The notes: generated by a model from the sequence alone, not told the origin. DNA of 55,068 nucleotides from an uncultured Prevotella sp. (GCA_902491375.1 CABUHE010000012.1:1-55068); one strand, 5' to 3'. Positions 27,205-37,451 are shown, counted from the first letter of the stretch. Numbers and translations are program-made.

Positions 27205-28701
27205 TCAGTCAAGATTTGTTATTCTGAAATCCGTAACTTCAGCCTCACCTCTGCCTCCGGCGTAAATACCCGGACGCACAAAAAGGAAACCGTAAACAGT
27301 ATTATGGTGTACTCCGGAAATATCAAATCCCCACGGGAATTTATGCCATTCGTGTCCGTCAGCACTATACCATGCAGTCAACACATTGCAATCATTACGC
27401 ATGCGTATCCACATACGCCCCTGACTGTTAGCCTGTTTACACTTAGACTCGGCCCTGCTGACCTGTCCACGGCGGAAACGCAGCAGTCCGTTACGGTCAA
27501 AACCGAAACCAAAGTGGTAACGCTCATCATAATAAGCCACAAGTCCAGCCGAAGTGTCGTCGCCTTTCAGCGTGACGCATGCCTCCACCTCATACTTATG
27601 CGCACTGGTACGAGCCAGCAGCGGAGAGCCGTCAGCAGGCGAGCTGCCCTTGGCACGGATTGATATTCTGTCAGGAGTTATCTTGAAACGCTCATTAATA
27701 TCATGCTCACGGCATGTCTGCCACACAAAGTCTGCAATGCCGGAAACACGCACCGGCTGAGGTTGAGGCAATGAGATGTTACCATCTTTAAGCCTTAGCC
27801 AGCCGTCTTTAAGCTCCAGCTCGCGCAGAAGAGTCTGCCTGCCTAATGTCTGAAATCCATTATCATAAGCATGAAATATCACAAACAGGCGACCGTCAGA
27901 AGTATCAACTACAGAGCCGTGTCCCTTACTCCACCAACGCTCATCGCGCGACCATGTACGCAGCAGCGGATTGAACGGAGCGTTCTCCCACGGCCCCATA
28001 ATGTTCTTACTGCGCGCCTCTACAACCATGTGACTTGTCGGCGGACCGGAGGTACCGCCTTCAGCAGCAAAAAGATAATAATATTCTCCAACCTTTTTTA
28101 CGTTGAGACCTTCCATCGAAACGCTTTCAATATCCCAGTCTTCGGGTATGTCCCAGCCTTTGTATACATTGACCGGTTTACCTGTTATCGAGCATCCGTC
28201 ATCAGCCAATGGATATATGTCGCCTGAACTCATAAGCAAATAGCGCTTGCCGTCGGCATCGACAATATGTTCAGGGTCTATGCCACCGACATGCAGGTCG
28301 ACAGGCTCACTCCACGGACCTTCAGGACTGTCGGCCCACGTAACCATACTGGTTTTTCCATGGTCGCTTAATGTTGGAAAGTATATATAAAAACGGCCTT
28401 TATAAAAAGTAATGTCCGGCGCCCAGACATCGCCCTTGAATGTCTTAAGAGCTATTGAGCATGGAGTCCAATCAACAAGATTGGTTGACTTATAGACAAT
28501 GAGTCCTGGAGTATATACAAACGACGAATGAACAAGATAATACTCATCGCCATGTCTTATTATTGAAGGGTCGGCATTATCGCCTTCAAGTATGCGCACA
28601 GTGTTACGACTCTCATCAAACGGCAACTGTGCGTTATGCTGCGCTCCGACCGAAACCGGCAAAGCGGCAAGAAACAACATTAATGTTAAGAAAGTTTTCA
28701 T
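27205..28701 (-). CDS. GH43-family glycosidase, 498 aa
   Basis: After a signal peptide (VSVGAQ) comes a five-bladed beta-propeller of glycoside hydrolase family 43, with the three acidic residues in place: Asp 44 in DNADPSI (base), Asp 142 in GGIDPEH (pKa modulator) and Glu 197 in SMEGLNV (acid). WAPDITFYKGRFYIYF is another family landmark. A C-terminal concanavalin-like beta-sandwich (about 330-498) is typical of beta-xylosidase/arabinofuranosidase members. Expected activity is inverting release of arabinose, xylose or galactose; the specificity is open. Third gene of the SusCD operon. Confidence 0.87.
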   Translation of the reverse strand: MKTFLTLMLFLAALPVSVGAQHNAQLPFDESRNTVRILEGDNADPSIIRHGDEYYLVHSSFVYTPGLIVYKSTNLVDWTPCSIALKTFKGDVWAPDITFYKGRFYIYFPTLSDHGKTSMVTWADSPEGPWSEPVDLHVGGIDPEHIVDADGKRYLLMSSGDIYPLADDGCSITGKPVNVYKGWDIPEDWDIESVSMEGLNVKKVGEYYYLFAAEGGTSGPPTSHMVVEARSKNIMGPWENAPFNPLLRTWSRDERWWSKGHGSVVDTSDGRLFVIFHAYDNGFQTLGRQTLLRELELKDGWLRLKDGNISLPQPQPVRVSGIADFVWQTCREHDINERFKITPDRISIRAKGSSPADGSPLLARTSAHKYEVEACVTLKGDDTSAGLVAYYDERYHFGFGFDRNGLLRFRRGQVSRAESKCKQANSQGRMWIRMRNDCNVLTAWYSADGHEWHKFPWGFDISGVHHNTVYGFLFVRPGIYAGGRGEAEVTDFRITNLD

Positions 28702-28726
28702 ATATCAGTAATAAAGCTAAGAAAAA

Positions 28727-28771
28727 GCGGAAAAGGCATAACGGTCGACACCGCCTTACAGCCCTTTCCGC
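28727..28771 (-). terminator. Intercistronic hairpin between susD and GH43
   Basis: Arms GCGGAAAAGG (28727-28736) and CCCTTTCCGC (28762-28771), nine of ten pairs. Lying after susD inside the operon, it may lower expression of the enzyme genes relative to susCD or protect the upstream mRNA. Confidence 0.5.
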
Positions 28772-28795
28772 ATCAGACATTTAACCAATGAAATA

Positions 28796-30838
28796 TTACT
28801 CTTGAGCAAGACCGTATCCGTTAGTTATGGTGCCGTTAGAATGGCTGAGCACCTCAAACGGAAGCGGGAAATAATATCTTGGCGGCACATTGCCGGCCTT
28901 CACACCTGGCAACAGGTTGCTGTTGCAATAGTGATCCTCGTTGTCAACTATACCTTTACCCCAGTCTGTCTTCACGTAGCCTTCAGCTTCGAGTTGCTTA
29001 GCTCGGTCACTGTTCGGGTCGATATACTCAAACAGACCCTGAATAGCCAGGTTATGGTCAGTGCCCTTAACAGCTCCGGCAGCATCGGTAGAAGTATAAT
29101 CATACTGTCCGCGCCAGCCAGGATACAAAGCAGGATTAGACTTGTCTGGATCGTAAGTCAACGGATTGTCAAGATGAACACTCTTAACCCAAATGTACAT
29201 CGGAATAACGTTTCCGTTAGCAAATTCGTGATAGCCTTTAGTCTTAAGATCGGCAACCATTTGTGACATCTCAGCACGCACAGCCAAAGCTTTCTCAACA
29301 AACTTGCCGGAACGTATCAAGTCCCAACGACGCTGTCCTTCGCCAGCAAACTCAAGCTTGCGTTCCTGCATAATGGCTTCTTTCAAAGCTTCGCCAGAAG
29401 CACTGATATTATGGTTAGTATCGCCAAATGCACGGCTGCGCACAGCATTAAGGTCGCTGAGAGCCTCGTTGTCCTTGTTGAGTTCAGCCTTAACCTCAGC
29501 ACGCATAAGCATTAGGTCGGCAAGACGCATAACCGGCCAGTTCATACCTGACTGACGTTGCTCAGTTACGAATGGTGGATTCATGCGGTTCCAGTCCCAT
29601 TTGTTGATACCCATACCTCCAAGACATTTGTTACCCGGAGTAAAACTGAGCATCTTCTCATTACCGTCACCATTGCTGCCGGTAACAGCGCAAGTAACGT
29701 CGCGACGCATATCGCCCTCTTCAAACTCGCCGTAATAGAATGTCGGCATTATGCGCACCGCACCGAAAGTTTTACATGGTGCGGCCAGAGCAGAACCTCC
29801 GTCTGATGGTCGGCCGAACGCGTAAGGATATTCACTCGATGTTGTCTGGCCGGTCTGTCCACCCTGCATGTTACCGATTTCGAAAATTGACTCAGGACTT
29901 ATCTGCAAGTCGTTAATATACTGGAAATGACGCTGGAACGGGTTGTTGGCGTAGCCACGCTCATCTGAAGTAACAAGAGCAGCCGTACCCTTGTCTGCCA
30001 TAGCCATATCAAAATAAGTCTCGGCAATCTTGTAATAATCAAGATAATCAGTGCGACGGGCGTAAATACTCTTATATTCTTCTACTCCCTTAGTCTCAAG
30101 CTGCACGTTGCCATACAATCCGGGCACATCAGTACGTACAGTCTGCCAACCGCCTGAATAAAGAGCCGCCATACCGGCCATAGCCTCAGCAAAACCGCGA
30201 GACATCCGCTCAGCTGTAATTCCGCCTTCACCAAGACGGTACATATATGGAGCTGCCTCCTTAAACATGTCAATAACCTTGTCATAGATTTCGAAACGTG
30301 AATTGAGTGAATACTGCTCAGCACTTGTGTTCTCATATCCATAAGGCACATCACCGTAATGCTTTGCAAGCTCAAAATAGCAGAAAGCCTTCATTGTAAG
30401 AGCCTCACCATACAGCTGTGTCCAGTCTGTAACCTCTCCGGCAGCCTTGGCCTGCTGGAACTCTGATTTCTCCGCAATAAGATTAACCAGCTTCGAAGTA
30501 CGTGCAATAATAGAATACAGCGCACTGAACTCACTGTTTGCAGTTCCGATACTCAGCAGCTCTGGCTGGAGACGGGCATTCGCATTGTTAAGAGAACCTA
30601 TTTCAGGATAATACTCTGCGTCTGAACCGATAGGGTCATTCCAACGGTAAACGCTCATTATCGGTCCCTGTCTGTATGTAGCGTAGCACCATGACAGGAC
30701 TTTAAATGTTTCTGATGACGTTGCAGTTACAAATTTGTCATCCGCATTTTCAGGCGTTGATACGTCAAGATAGTCACCGCAAGAAGCAAGTGGACAGCAC
30801 AACGCCAACGCATATATAAATTTAGCAATCTTATTCAT
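28796..30838 (-). CDS. SusD/RagB-family glycan-binding lipoprotein, 680 aa
   Basis: The lipobox PLASC places the acylated Cys at about residue 20, followed by GDYLDVSTPE, the usual SusD start. TPR-like helices and SusD landmarks follow: RLADLMLMRAEVKAELNK, AVRSRAFGD, QERKLEFAGEGQRRWDLIRSG (core ERKLEFAGEGQRRWDL). SusD proteins sit on the cell surface and form the lid of the SusC transporter. At 680 residues it is longer than many SusDs. It follows the SusC gene by 27 bases. Confidence 0.93.
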   Translation of the reverse strand: MNKIAKFIYALALCCPLASCGDYLDVSTPENADDKFVTATSSETFKVLSWCYATYRQGPIMSVYRWNDPIGSDAEYYPEIGSLNNANARLQPELLSIGTANSEFSALYSIIARTSKLVNLIAEKSEFQQAKAAGEVTDWTQLYGEALTMKAFCYFELAKHYGDVPYGYENTSAEQYSLNSRFEIYDKVIDMFKEAAPYMYRLGEGGITAERMSRGFAEAMAGMAALYSGGWQTVRTDVPGLYGNVQLETKGVEEYKSIYARRTDYLDYYKIAETYFDMAMADKGTAALVTSDERGYANNPFQRHFQYINDLQISPESIFEIGNMQGGQTGQTTSSEYPYAFGRPSDGGSALAAPCKTFGAVRIMPTFYYGEFEEGDMRRDVTCAVTGSNGDGNEKMLSFTPGNKCLGGMGINKWDWNRMNPPFVTEQRQSGMNWPVMRLADLMLMRAEVKAELNKDNEALSDLNAVRSRAFGDTNHNISASGEALKEAIMQERKLEFAGEGQRRWDLIRSGKFVEKALAVRAEMSQMVADLKTKGYHEFANGNVIPMYIWVKSVHLDNPLTYDPDKSNPALYPGWRGQYDYTSTDAAGAVKGTDHNLAIQGLFEYIDPNSDRAKQLEAEGYVKTDWGKGIVDNEDHYCNSNLLPGVKAGNVPPRYYFPLPFEVLSHSNGTITNGYGLAQE

Positions 30839-30865
30839 AACGTATTGATTAATTATTTGGTTAAT

Positions 30866-33800
30866 TTAGAATGAAAGATTCAGTCCAACTACAAACGAAC
30901 GTGCACGAGGATATGTTCCCCAGTCAAGACCAGTAGTAGGATATTTAGCATCGTTTACATTGTTGTTCGCACTTACTTCCGGGTCTAGTCCAGAATAACC
31001 GGTAATAGTAAACAGATTGTAGATTGTACCGTAAATACGTAGCTTTGATATTCCAGCCTTGCGCAACAGATTCTGCGGCAGAGAGTAGCCCAAAGTCAAA
31101 GTATTAAGACGCAGATAAGAGCCGTCCTCGATAGCGAGAGTTGATGTTACTCCGTTCTCGCTGTAAGGCAGAGGTAGAGTAGCGTTGACGTTGGCTGCGT
31201 TGAGCTGCTCAGGCGTAGTTAGGCTTACAAGCTGACCGTCAACAATATCGTAAATTCTGTAGCAGTCTTTCATAAAAGAAAGCTTGTTCTCATAAGCACC
31301 GTTCTCCTTACCGCAATACATAGAAGCAACTTTATTTACATTGTAAATATCATTGCCATAACTCCAGTTGAAGTAAAGACCAAGATCGAAGTTCTTATAA
31401 GTCGCATTGATGTTGAAACCTCCTGTATGAATAGGATTCATATCACCGATTTCACAAACGTCAGTCTCGTCAACAAGATTATCATTGTTCATATCCTTAA
31501 ACTTGGGCAGACCAGGATATGCATTCTGACCTTCAGGACGTGAGTTATTAAGATGCACAGGGTTGATAAACGAGCCAAGGTCTGCTACACCCTCTTTCAG
31601 TACATATTGTCCGTTTATGTAATCAAAGTCGTTTGTAGTGTAGAAACCGTCATAAATATAACCTCTGACGATACCGACAGGACTGCCTTCCTTAAGAATA
31701 TAGTCGTTACCTGGGAAACTGCTGCTTCCGTTCCACTTTGAAGAATAAAGACCTGTTACATTGTCTGCCAGCTTGTCAACATTATTCTTGTTGAAGTTGA
31801 TATTCATACCTGCTGTGATGTTCCAGTCCTTATTCTTGAAAATAACACCTGACAGCGACAGTTCAACACCCTTGTTGCTTGTCTGTCCGATATTGTCGTA
31901 CGTTGCAGTAAATCCTGTAATGCCGGGAATTGAAGTAAGCATAAGCAAGTCTTTGGTAGTATTCCAGTAGAAATCCAGAGAACCCCATAAACGGCTGTTG
32001 AAGAAACTGAAGTCAAGACCGATGTTACGTGTAATCGTAGTTTCCCACTTCAAATCTGTATTTGCCATTTCACTGGCAGAATAGTCGTACGATGAAACAT
32101 ACTGATGATTTATCGCATACTGATAACGCAAGTCTGTCTCTGATGTCCATGACTGCAACCAAAGGTCTGCGTCAATACCGTCATTTCCAACGCTACCATA
32201 AGAGAAACGCAGTTTCAGATTATCAAGCCAATCACGTGTTCCTGCCATGAAAGGCTCTTCTGACAGACGCCATCCTATTGCGGCAGCGGGGAAGTAACCC
32301 CAACGGTGTTCGGGAGAGAACTTTGATGAACCGTCGGCACGGAACGTAAGAGTCAACAGATAACGGTCGTTCCACGTATAGTTCAAACGTCCGAAGAATG
32401 ACAGTATACGCTCTGCCACGTCAACTCCTGAGAAGAAATTGCTTGTTCCTGCTGTCTTGTCATATTGATTAATCATGGCAAAAGCATTATCCTTAGAGAA
32501 GTTTGCCGGGAAGTGGTTAGCGTTAATTTCAATCTCATCACCGCCAGAGTCTGTAACCTCATGTCCAAGCAATAGGTTGAGACGGTGCTTCTCGGGAAGG
32601 AAGTTAAAATCATAGCTCAATGTATTAGTCCAACGCAGGCCCCAACTACCACGCTTAGCCCACTCGACACTTCCTGAATAAAGTTTCTCTCCTGTGGCGT
32701 CGTTCATATAATTATTGTATATTGCACCACCCCAGATCTTATCCTCTTCCCAAGTCTGATTATAACTCAGGTCTGTATGATATGTAAGACCTTTTATAAT
32801 GCGCCAGTTAAGAGATGCTGTGCCACGTAGTCTTTGCTTTATGTAAAGCGGTTCGTAATCACCGATACGCGCAGCTGGACTGTAAGTGTCCCAACTTGAC
32901 CGACGGCCGTACATTTCCATATTACCTTCACGCAGTGCATCAAGGTCTCCAAGAATGTCGCTTGTCGCAATCGGGCGGAAACGATAAGCAGCTGACAAAA
33001 TCGAACCTGAACCTTCTGTCAATCCTTCGTCACCCATTGTCCGTCTATCGGAATAACGTGTATCAAAACTTATGTCGAGATTGTCAAGAATCTTCTGATT
33101 AATTTTAAAAGAAACACTTGCACGACGTGCGAAAGAATTAATCTTCATACCCTCCTCATCCATATAGTTGGCAGAGAAAAGCATTCGTGTCATTTCGTTT
33201 CCACCTGTGATAGAAAGGTCGTGGTTATGTGAAACAGAACTGTTGTAAACATCTTTCTGAATATCCTGATTGCTTACATTGCGATAACTATCAATACCTC
33301 CTGCGTTGTTACCGGCATAAGCTCCCAAACCGTAAAGTTTCTCAAACGGAGTTCTGTAAGCCTCACCAAGTGCTGCGGCATTACCCCATACAAACGACAG
33401 ATAATCATACGGATCAAGCGTGTCAAGATATTTTGTCGGAGTATTGAACTTAACGTATCCGTTATACGAAACTGAAACCTTACCTTCTTTCGCACCCTTT
33501 GTTGTTACAAGAATGACACCATTGGCACCCCTTGCACCATAAATGGCTGTAGACGAAGCATCTTTCAGTACGTCAATACTCTCAACCAAGTCTGCCGGAA
33601 TATCATCAAGCGACTTAACTGTAATACCATCAACAAGGATAAGCGGATCATTACTCTGAGATATAGAACCACCACCACGGACACGGATAGAAACAGAAGC
33701 GTCAGGACGGCCGTCCTGTGAAGTTACATTTACTCCAGGAAGCTTTCCCTGCAAAGCTTGAGCAACATTTGCGACAGGCATTGCAGCAATATCCTGCCCT

Positions 33801-34276
33801 TTTACCGAAGCAACAGAACCTGTCAAATCCTTACGCCTTACCGTTTGGTAACCGATAACGACAACTTCATCAAGAGCTTCGTTCTCACCTACCATCTTAA
33901 CAGTATAAGAATTTTGTGAACCTACATTCAGCTTGTAATCCTTGTAACCAATGTAAGACAACAAAACTACAGAGCCTTCGGATACATTTAATGTAAACTT
34001 ACCATCAAGGTCGGTCGTAGTTCCAATATTACTGCCTTGTACACGTACAGTTACGCCAATCATAGGTTGATTGTCCTCGTCAAGCACTGTTCCAGTAATC
34101 TTTTTAGCCTGAGTAGCAATTACAGACTCTGAAACAACCGACCCAGCCATAGCCGGAGGAGATACGATGCCTGAAAGCATCAATGCCGACAAGCCCGAAA
34201 CAAATAGTACACGCGCGCCTTTGCCAGAATACAGTCTATTCCCTACAGCGCTACATCGAATCGTTCTTTTCTTCAT
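30866..34276 (-). CDS. SusC/RagA-family TonB-dependent transporter, 1136 aa
   Basis: Long signal region, then a carboxypeptidase-regulatory-like domain (about 58-140; ITGTVLDEDNQPMIGVTV), a TonB plug (about 145-255; GSVASVKGQDIAAMPVANVA, then DPLILVDGI and STAIYGARGANGVILVTTKG as its core AIYGARGANGVILVTTK), and a 22-strand barrel ending FVVGLNLSF. It imports oligosaccharides across the outer membrane using TonB energy, with the SusD lid next door. No sigma/anti-sigma or hybrid two-component regulator gene is adjacent, so control must come from elsewhere. Confidence 0.95.
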   Translation of the reverse strand: MKKRTIRCSAVGNRLYSGKGARVLFVSGLSALMLSGIVSPPAMAGSVVSESVIATQAKKITGTVLDEDNQPMIGVTVRVQGSNIGTTTDLDGKFTLNVSEGSVVLLSYIGYKDYKLNVGSQNSYTVKMVGENEALDEVVVIGYQTVRRKDLTGSVASVKGQDIAAMPVANVAQALQGKLPGVNVTSQDGRPDASVSIRVRGGGSISQSNDPLILVDGITVKSLDDIPADLVESIDVLKDASSTAIYGARGANGVILVTTKGAKEGKVSVSYNGYVKFNTPTKYLDTLDPYDYLSFVWGNAAALGEAYRTPFEKLYGLGAYAGNNAGGIDSYRNVSNQDIQKDVYNSSVSHNHDLSITGGNEMTRMLFSANYMDEEGMKINSFARRASVSFKINQKILDNLDISFDTRYSDRRTMGDEGLTEGSGSILSAAYRFRPIATSDILGDLDALREGNMEMYGRRSSWDTYSPAARIGDYEPLYIKQRLRGTASLNWRIIKGLTYHTDLSYNQTWEEDKIWGGAIYNNYMNDATGEKLYSGSVEWAKRGSWGLRWTNTLSYDFNFLPEKHRLNLLLGHEVTDSGGDEIEINANHFPANFSKDNAFAMINQYDKTAGTSNFFSGVDVAERILSFFGRLNYTWNDRYLLTLTFRADGSSKFSPEHRWGYFPAAAIGWRLSEEPFMAGTRDWLDNLKLRFSYGSVGNDGIDADLWLQSWTSETDLRYQYAINHQYVSSYDYSASEMANTDLKWETTITRNIGLDFSFFNSRLWGSLDFYWNTTKDLLMLTSIPGITGFTATYDNIGQTSNKGVELSLSGVIFKNKDWNITAGMNINFNKNNVDKLADNVTGLYSSKWNGSSSFPGNDYILKEGSPVGIVRGYIYDGFYTTNDFDYINGQYVLKEGVADLGSFINPVHLNNSRPEGQNAYPGLPKFKDMNNDNLVDETDVCEIGDMNPIHTGGFNINATYKNFDLGLYFNWSYGNDIYNVNKVASMYCGKENGAYENKLSFMKDCYRIYDIVDGQLVSLTTPEQLNAANVNATLPLPYSENGVTSTLAIEDGSYLRLNTLTLGYSLPQNLLRKAGISKLRIYGTIYNLFTITGYSGLDPEVSANNNVNDAKYPTTGLDWGTYPRARSFVVGLNLSF

Positions 34277-34348
34277 GTTAATTAGGTTAATAGTAATAGA
34301 TTAATAGTAAATAGATTTATAGTATCATGTCCTGTTTAAGGAATTTAT

Positions 34349-34357
34349 GCAAAAGTA
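34349..34357 (-). promoter_or_regulatory. -7 box of the SusCD operon
   Basis: On the minus strand TACTTTTGC, 73 bases before the susC ATG. No TTG at -33 is evident, as often seen for activator-dependent promoters. The remaining AT-rich spacer up to 34.62 kb shows no ORF. Confidence 0.55.
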
Positions 34358-34625
34358 ACAATTATTACATACTACACACTGCGTTTTCGGATATAAAAAC
34401 TGAAAAATATGACATCAAGAATATTTTATTCAACAAAATAGATACACTAATAAAAAACAAAAAAGAAATGAAAATATAGATGGTAATTGTCAACAATAAA
34501 GCAACAAAATATTATTGAACAATCCAAAATGATTATACCTTATTAATATAATAAGGTTTATTTTATATTCGAACTTACCTCTTTGGGAAAAGCAATATGA
34601 ACACAGCTATACAATTATTATGATA

Positions 34626-34653
34626 AAAGACATCTTGATTTCAAGATGTCTTT
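34626..34653 (-). terminator. Terminator after tRNA-Gln
   Basis: AAAGACATCTTGA and its exact complement flank a two-base loop (13-bp stem), ending just before the tRNA 3' end. Confidence 0.65.
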
Positions 34654-34658
34654 CTAAG

Positions 34659-34729
34659 TTGGGATACCCGGATTCGAACCAGGAATGACAGGACCAGAAT
34701 CTGTAGTGTTACCATTACACCATATCCCA
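34659..34729 (-). tRNA. tRNA-Gln (anticodon CTG)
   Basis: The minus strand folds into a cloverleaf: acceptor TGGGATA/TATCCCA with discriminator A, D-arm GTGT-AATGGTA-ACAC, anticodon loop TTCTGGT (anticodon CTG, glutamine) and T-arm CCTGG-TTCGAAT-CCGGG. One A-C mismatch closes the anticodon stem. CCA is not encoded. Confidence 0.93.
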
Positions 34730-34778
34730 ATGTTTAAAATGTGCTTGCTTAACAACTCTTTGTTTCTGTTTTGCGAGT

Positions 34779-34809
34779 GCAAAGGTACGCATTTTTTTTT
34801 AACTGACAA
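34779..34809 (-). promoter_or_regulatory. Promoter of tRNA-Gln
   Basis: On the minus strand TACCTTTGC (34779-34787) with TTG 19 bases upstream. Matches the rRNA/tRNA-type consensus well. Confidence 0.7.
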
Positions 34810-34860
34810 CATTTTTGGCAACTTTTTTCTAAAAAAATTCAAAATAACCGTGCTTTATCA

Positions 34861-34890
34861 TTGTTTTACAATAAATCAATGTACCTTTGC
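34861..34890 (+). promoter_or_regulatory. Promoter of rsfS-ftsH
   Basis: TACCTTTGC (34882-34890) with TTG at 34861-34863, spacing 18. Transcription starts about 90 bases before rsfS. Confidence 0.7.
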
Positions 34891-34986
34891 ATAAGAAACG
34901 GCACATATTGGGCACAGATAACAAAAGCATTACAAGTGCCACCTTATGAGTCAAGTTTTTTACATTAACAATACTTTAACTTCTTA

Positions 34987-35346
34987 ATGGAACAAGTAAA
35001 AAAATTAGTTGAGACAATAACAAAAGGTATCCAGGAAAAGAAAGGCTCAAACATTGTCATTGTTGACTTGAGCGGAATTGAAGGAACAATCTGCCATTAC
35101 TTTATTATTTGCCAAGGCAATTCACCGTCGCAGGTAGAAGCGATTGCTGATTCCGTTGAGGAAACAGCAAGAATAGATGCTGAAGAAAAGCCCGTACATG
35201 TGGTAGGTCTTGGTCATGCACACTGGGTAGCTATGGACTACACAGACGTCATGGTGCATATCTTCCTACCGGAGGACAGAGAATACTATAATCTGGAAAA
35301 CCTTTGGGAAGATGCAAAACTGACACGACTCCCCGACATTGACTGA
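34987..35346 (+). CDS. rsfS: Ribosome silencing factor RsfS, 119 aa
   Basis: RsfS (YbeB/Iojap family) binds ribosomal protein uL14 on the large subunit and blocks subunit joining, saving energy when nutrients are low. Landmarks: IVDLSGIEGTICHYFIICQG near the start, SPSQVEAIADSVEE, and the closing HWVAMDYTDVMVHIFLPEDREYY (core VAMDYTDVMVHIFLPEDRE). Length is normal. It heads the conserved Bacteroidota set rsfS-ftsH-cdsA and is 55 bases from ftsH. Confidence 0.93.
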   Translation: MEQVKKLVETITKGIQEKKGSNIVIVDLSGIEGTICHYFIICQGNSPSQVEAIADSVEETARIDAEEKPVHVVGLGHAHWVAMDYTDVMVHIFLPEDREYYNLENLWEDAKLTRLPDID

Positions 35347-35401
35347 GCACAATCAGAATAAAACAAAAACAACTGTAAGAACATTTTTACAGTAAAAATC
35401 A

Positions 35402-37432
35402 ATGAGCAACATGGAACAAGATAAAAACAATAAAAAGCCTAAATTCAGCATGAGCTGGATTTACATGCTTGTGCTCGTAGTCCTTATAGCCATGTATTTA
35501 TTTGGTGGCGACTCCCTAGGCAGCGCCAGTAAGAAAATATCATACGACGAGTTCAAAACATTCGTCAGCAAAGGCTATGCTTCAAGAATAATAATAAATA
35601 AGGATGAGAGTACATTGAAAATGTATGTCCAACCACAAAACATCCGTGATGTATTTGGTCCAGGCAATAAAAGTACAGGTACAAATCCGTATGTAACAAC
35701 AGAATTCGGCAGTGTGGACAAAGTCGAAACATTTATCGAGACTGAGAAACAAGCTAAAAAATTCACAGGTGAACTTACATACGAAAACAAGCAAGGCAAC
35801 GATCTGTTCAACATATTGTTGAGTTTCGGTCCGATATTGCTGCTGTTCTTCCTTTGGATATTCCTCATGCGACGCATGGGCGGCGGTGGAGGCGGAGCCA
35901 ATGGCGTATTCAACGTCGGCAAAAGCAAAGCCAAAATGTACGAGAAGGGTGCAGACATAAATATAACCTTCAAAGACGTTGCTGGTCAGGAAGGAGCTAA
36001 GCAGGAAGTACAGGAGATTGTAGAATTCCTTAAAAACCCGAAGAAATATACTGATTTGGGCGGTAAAATACCAAAGGGAGCATTGCTCGTAGGCCCTCCG
36101 GGAACGGGTAAGACTCTGCTAGCCAAGGCTGTAGCAGGCGAAGCTGGCGTACCGTTCTTCTCTATGAGCGGTTCAGACTTTGTCGAGATGTTCGTCGGAG
36201 TCGGCGCAAGCCGTGTGCGTGACCTGTTCCGCCAGGCTAAAGAGAAAGCGCCCTGCATCATCTTCATCGACGAGATTGACGCCGTAGGACGCGCCCGCAG
36301 CAAAAATCCTGCTATGGGCGGCAACGATGAACGTGAGAATACGCTCAACGCCCTGCTTACCGAAATGGACGGTTTCGGCACAAACAGCGGTGTAATCATA
36401 CTTGCGGCAACCAACCGTGCAGATATGCTTGACTCTGCACTTCTGCGTGCAGGACGTTTTGACAGACAGATAAACGTTGACCTGCCTGACCTTAACGAGC
36501 GTAAGGAAATATTCGAAGTTCACCTCAGACCGGTGAAGATTGACGATACTGTAGATGTTGACATGCTAGCACGCCAGACTCCGGGCTTCTCTGGAGCTGA
36601 CATTGCCAACGTCTGTAACGAGGCTGCGCTTATAGCTGCACGCCACGACAAGACTCATGTAGGCAAGCAGGACTTCCTCGACGCAGTAGACCGAATTATC
36701 GGCGGACTTGAAAAGAAGACGAAGGTTATGACAGAAGGCGAACGCCGCACAATAGCACTTCACGAAGCCGGTCATGCTACAATTTCATGGTTCCTTGAAC
36801 ATGCTAATCCACTGGTTAAGGTGTCTATCGTTCCGCGTGGACGTGCGCTCGGCGCAGCATGGTACATGCCGGAGGAAAGACAGATAACCACCAAAGAGGA
36901 GATGCTCGATGAGATGTGTGCCACACTCGGCGGACGTGCAGCCGAAGAACTGTTTACCGGCCACATATCAACAGGCGCGATGAATGACCTTGAGAGAGTT
37001 ACAAAGAGCGCTTACGGAATGATAGCCTATGCCGGAATGAGCGACAAGCTGCCGAACATCTGCTATTACAACAATAATGAATACAACTTCCAGAAGCCAT
37101 ACTCAGAAACTACTGCGAAAATCATGGACGACGAAGTTCTGAAGATGATAAACGAACAGTATCTCAGAGCCAAGAACCTGCTTATAGAGCATAAGGAGGG
37201 ACACAACAAGCTGGCTGAGCTTCTTCTTGAGCGTGAAGTAATATTCGCTGAAGATGTTGAAAAGATATTCGGCAAACGCCCGTGGGTAAGCCGTTCTGAG
37301 GAGATTATGGAAAGCGAAAGCAACGGAAAGTCAGCAAATGACAACAACGCTGACCCCGCAACCGTAACCGAAGACAAAGAAGACAAGCCGTCAGTAAGCA
37401 CTGGCGAAGATATTGTTGAAGAAAATAAGTAA
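35402..37432 (+). CDS. ftsH: ATP-dependent zinc metalloprotease FtsH, 676 aa
   Basis: A membrane-anchored AAA+ protease that degrades misfolded and regulatory membrane proteins. Two membrane segments (about 17-35 and 135-155) flank the periplasmic domain. The AAA module has Walker A GPPGTGKT (about 231), Walker B IIFIDEID, and the SRH region ATNRADMLDSALLRAGRFDRQ (core LDSALLRAGRFDRQ). The protease zinc motif is HEAGH at about residue 454, with the third ligand Asp in the AMNDLERVTK region. The C-terminal tail is acidic and low complexity. Second gene of its operon. Confidence 0.96.
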   Translation: MSNMEQDKNNKKPKFSMSWIYMLVLVVLIAMYLFGGDSLGSASKKISYDEFKTFVSKGYASRIIINKDESTLKMYVQPQNIRDVFGPGNKSTGTNPYVTTEFGSVDKVETFIETEKQAKKFTGELTYENKQGNDLFNILLSFGPILLLFFLWIFLMRRMGGGGGGANGVFNVGKSKAKMYEKGADINITFKDVAGQEGAKQEVQEIVEFLKNPKKYTDLGGKIPKGALLVGPPGTGKTLLAKAVAGEAGVPFFSMSGSDFVEMFVGVGASRVRDLFRQAKEKAPCIIFIDEIDAVGRARSKNPAMGGNDERENTLNALLTEMDGFGTNSGVIILAATNRADMLDSALLRAGRFDRQINVDLPDLNERKEIFEVHLRPVKIDDTVDVDMLARQTPGFSGADIANVCNEAALIAARHDKTHVGKQDFLDAVDRIIGGLEKKTKVMTEGERRTIALHEAGHATISWFLEHANPLVKVSIVPRGRALGAAWYMPEERQITTKEEMLDEMCATLGGRAAEELFTGHISTGAMNDLERVTKSAYGMIAYAGMSDKLPNICYYNNNEYNFQKPYSETTAKIMDDEVLKMINEQYLRAKNLLIEHKEGHNKLAELLLEREVIFAEDVEKIFGKRPWVSRSEEIMESESNGKSANDNNADPATVTEDKEDKPSVSTGEDIVEENK

Positions 37433-37451
37433 GGAAGTGATTTTCTGATAA

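Noticed and set aside
7436..34863. Shared 15-mer ACCGTGCTTTATCAT at 7438 and 34848
   Set aside because: A single exact match of this length is expected by chance in AT-rich DNA of this size and the flanks do not agree.
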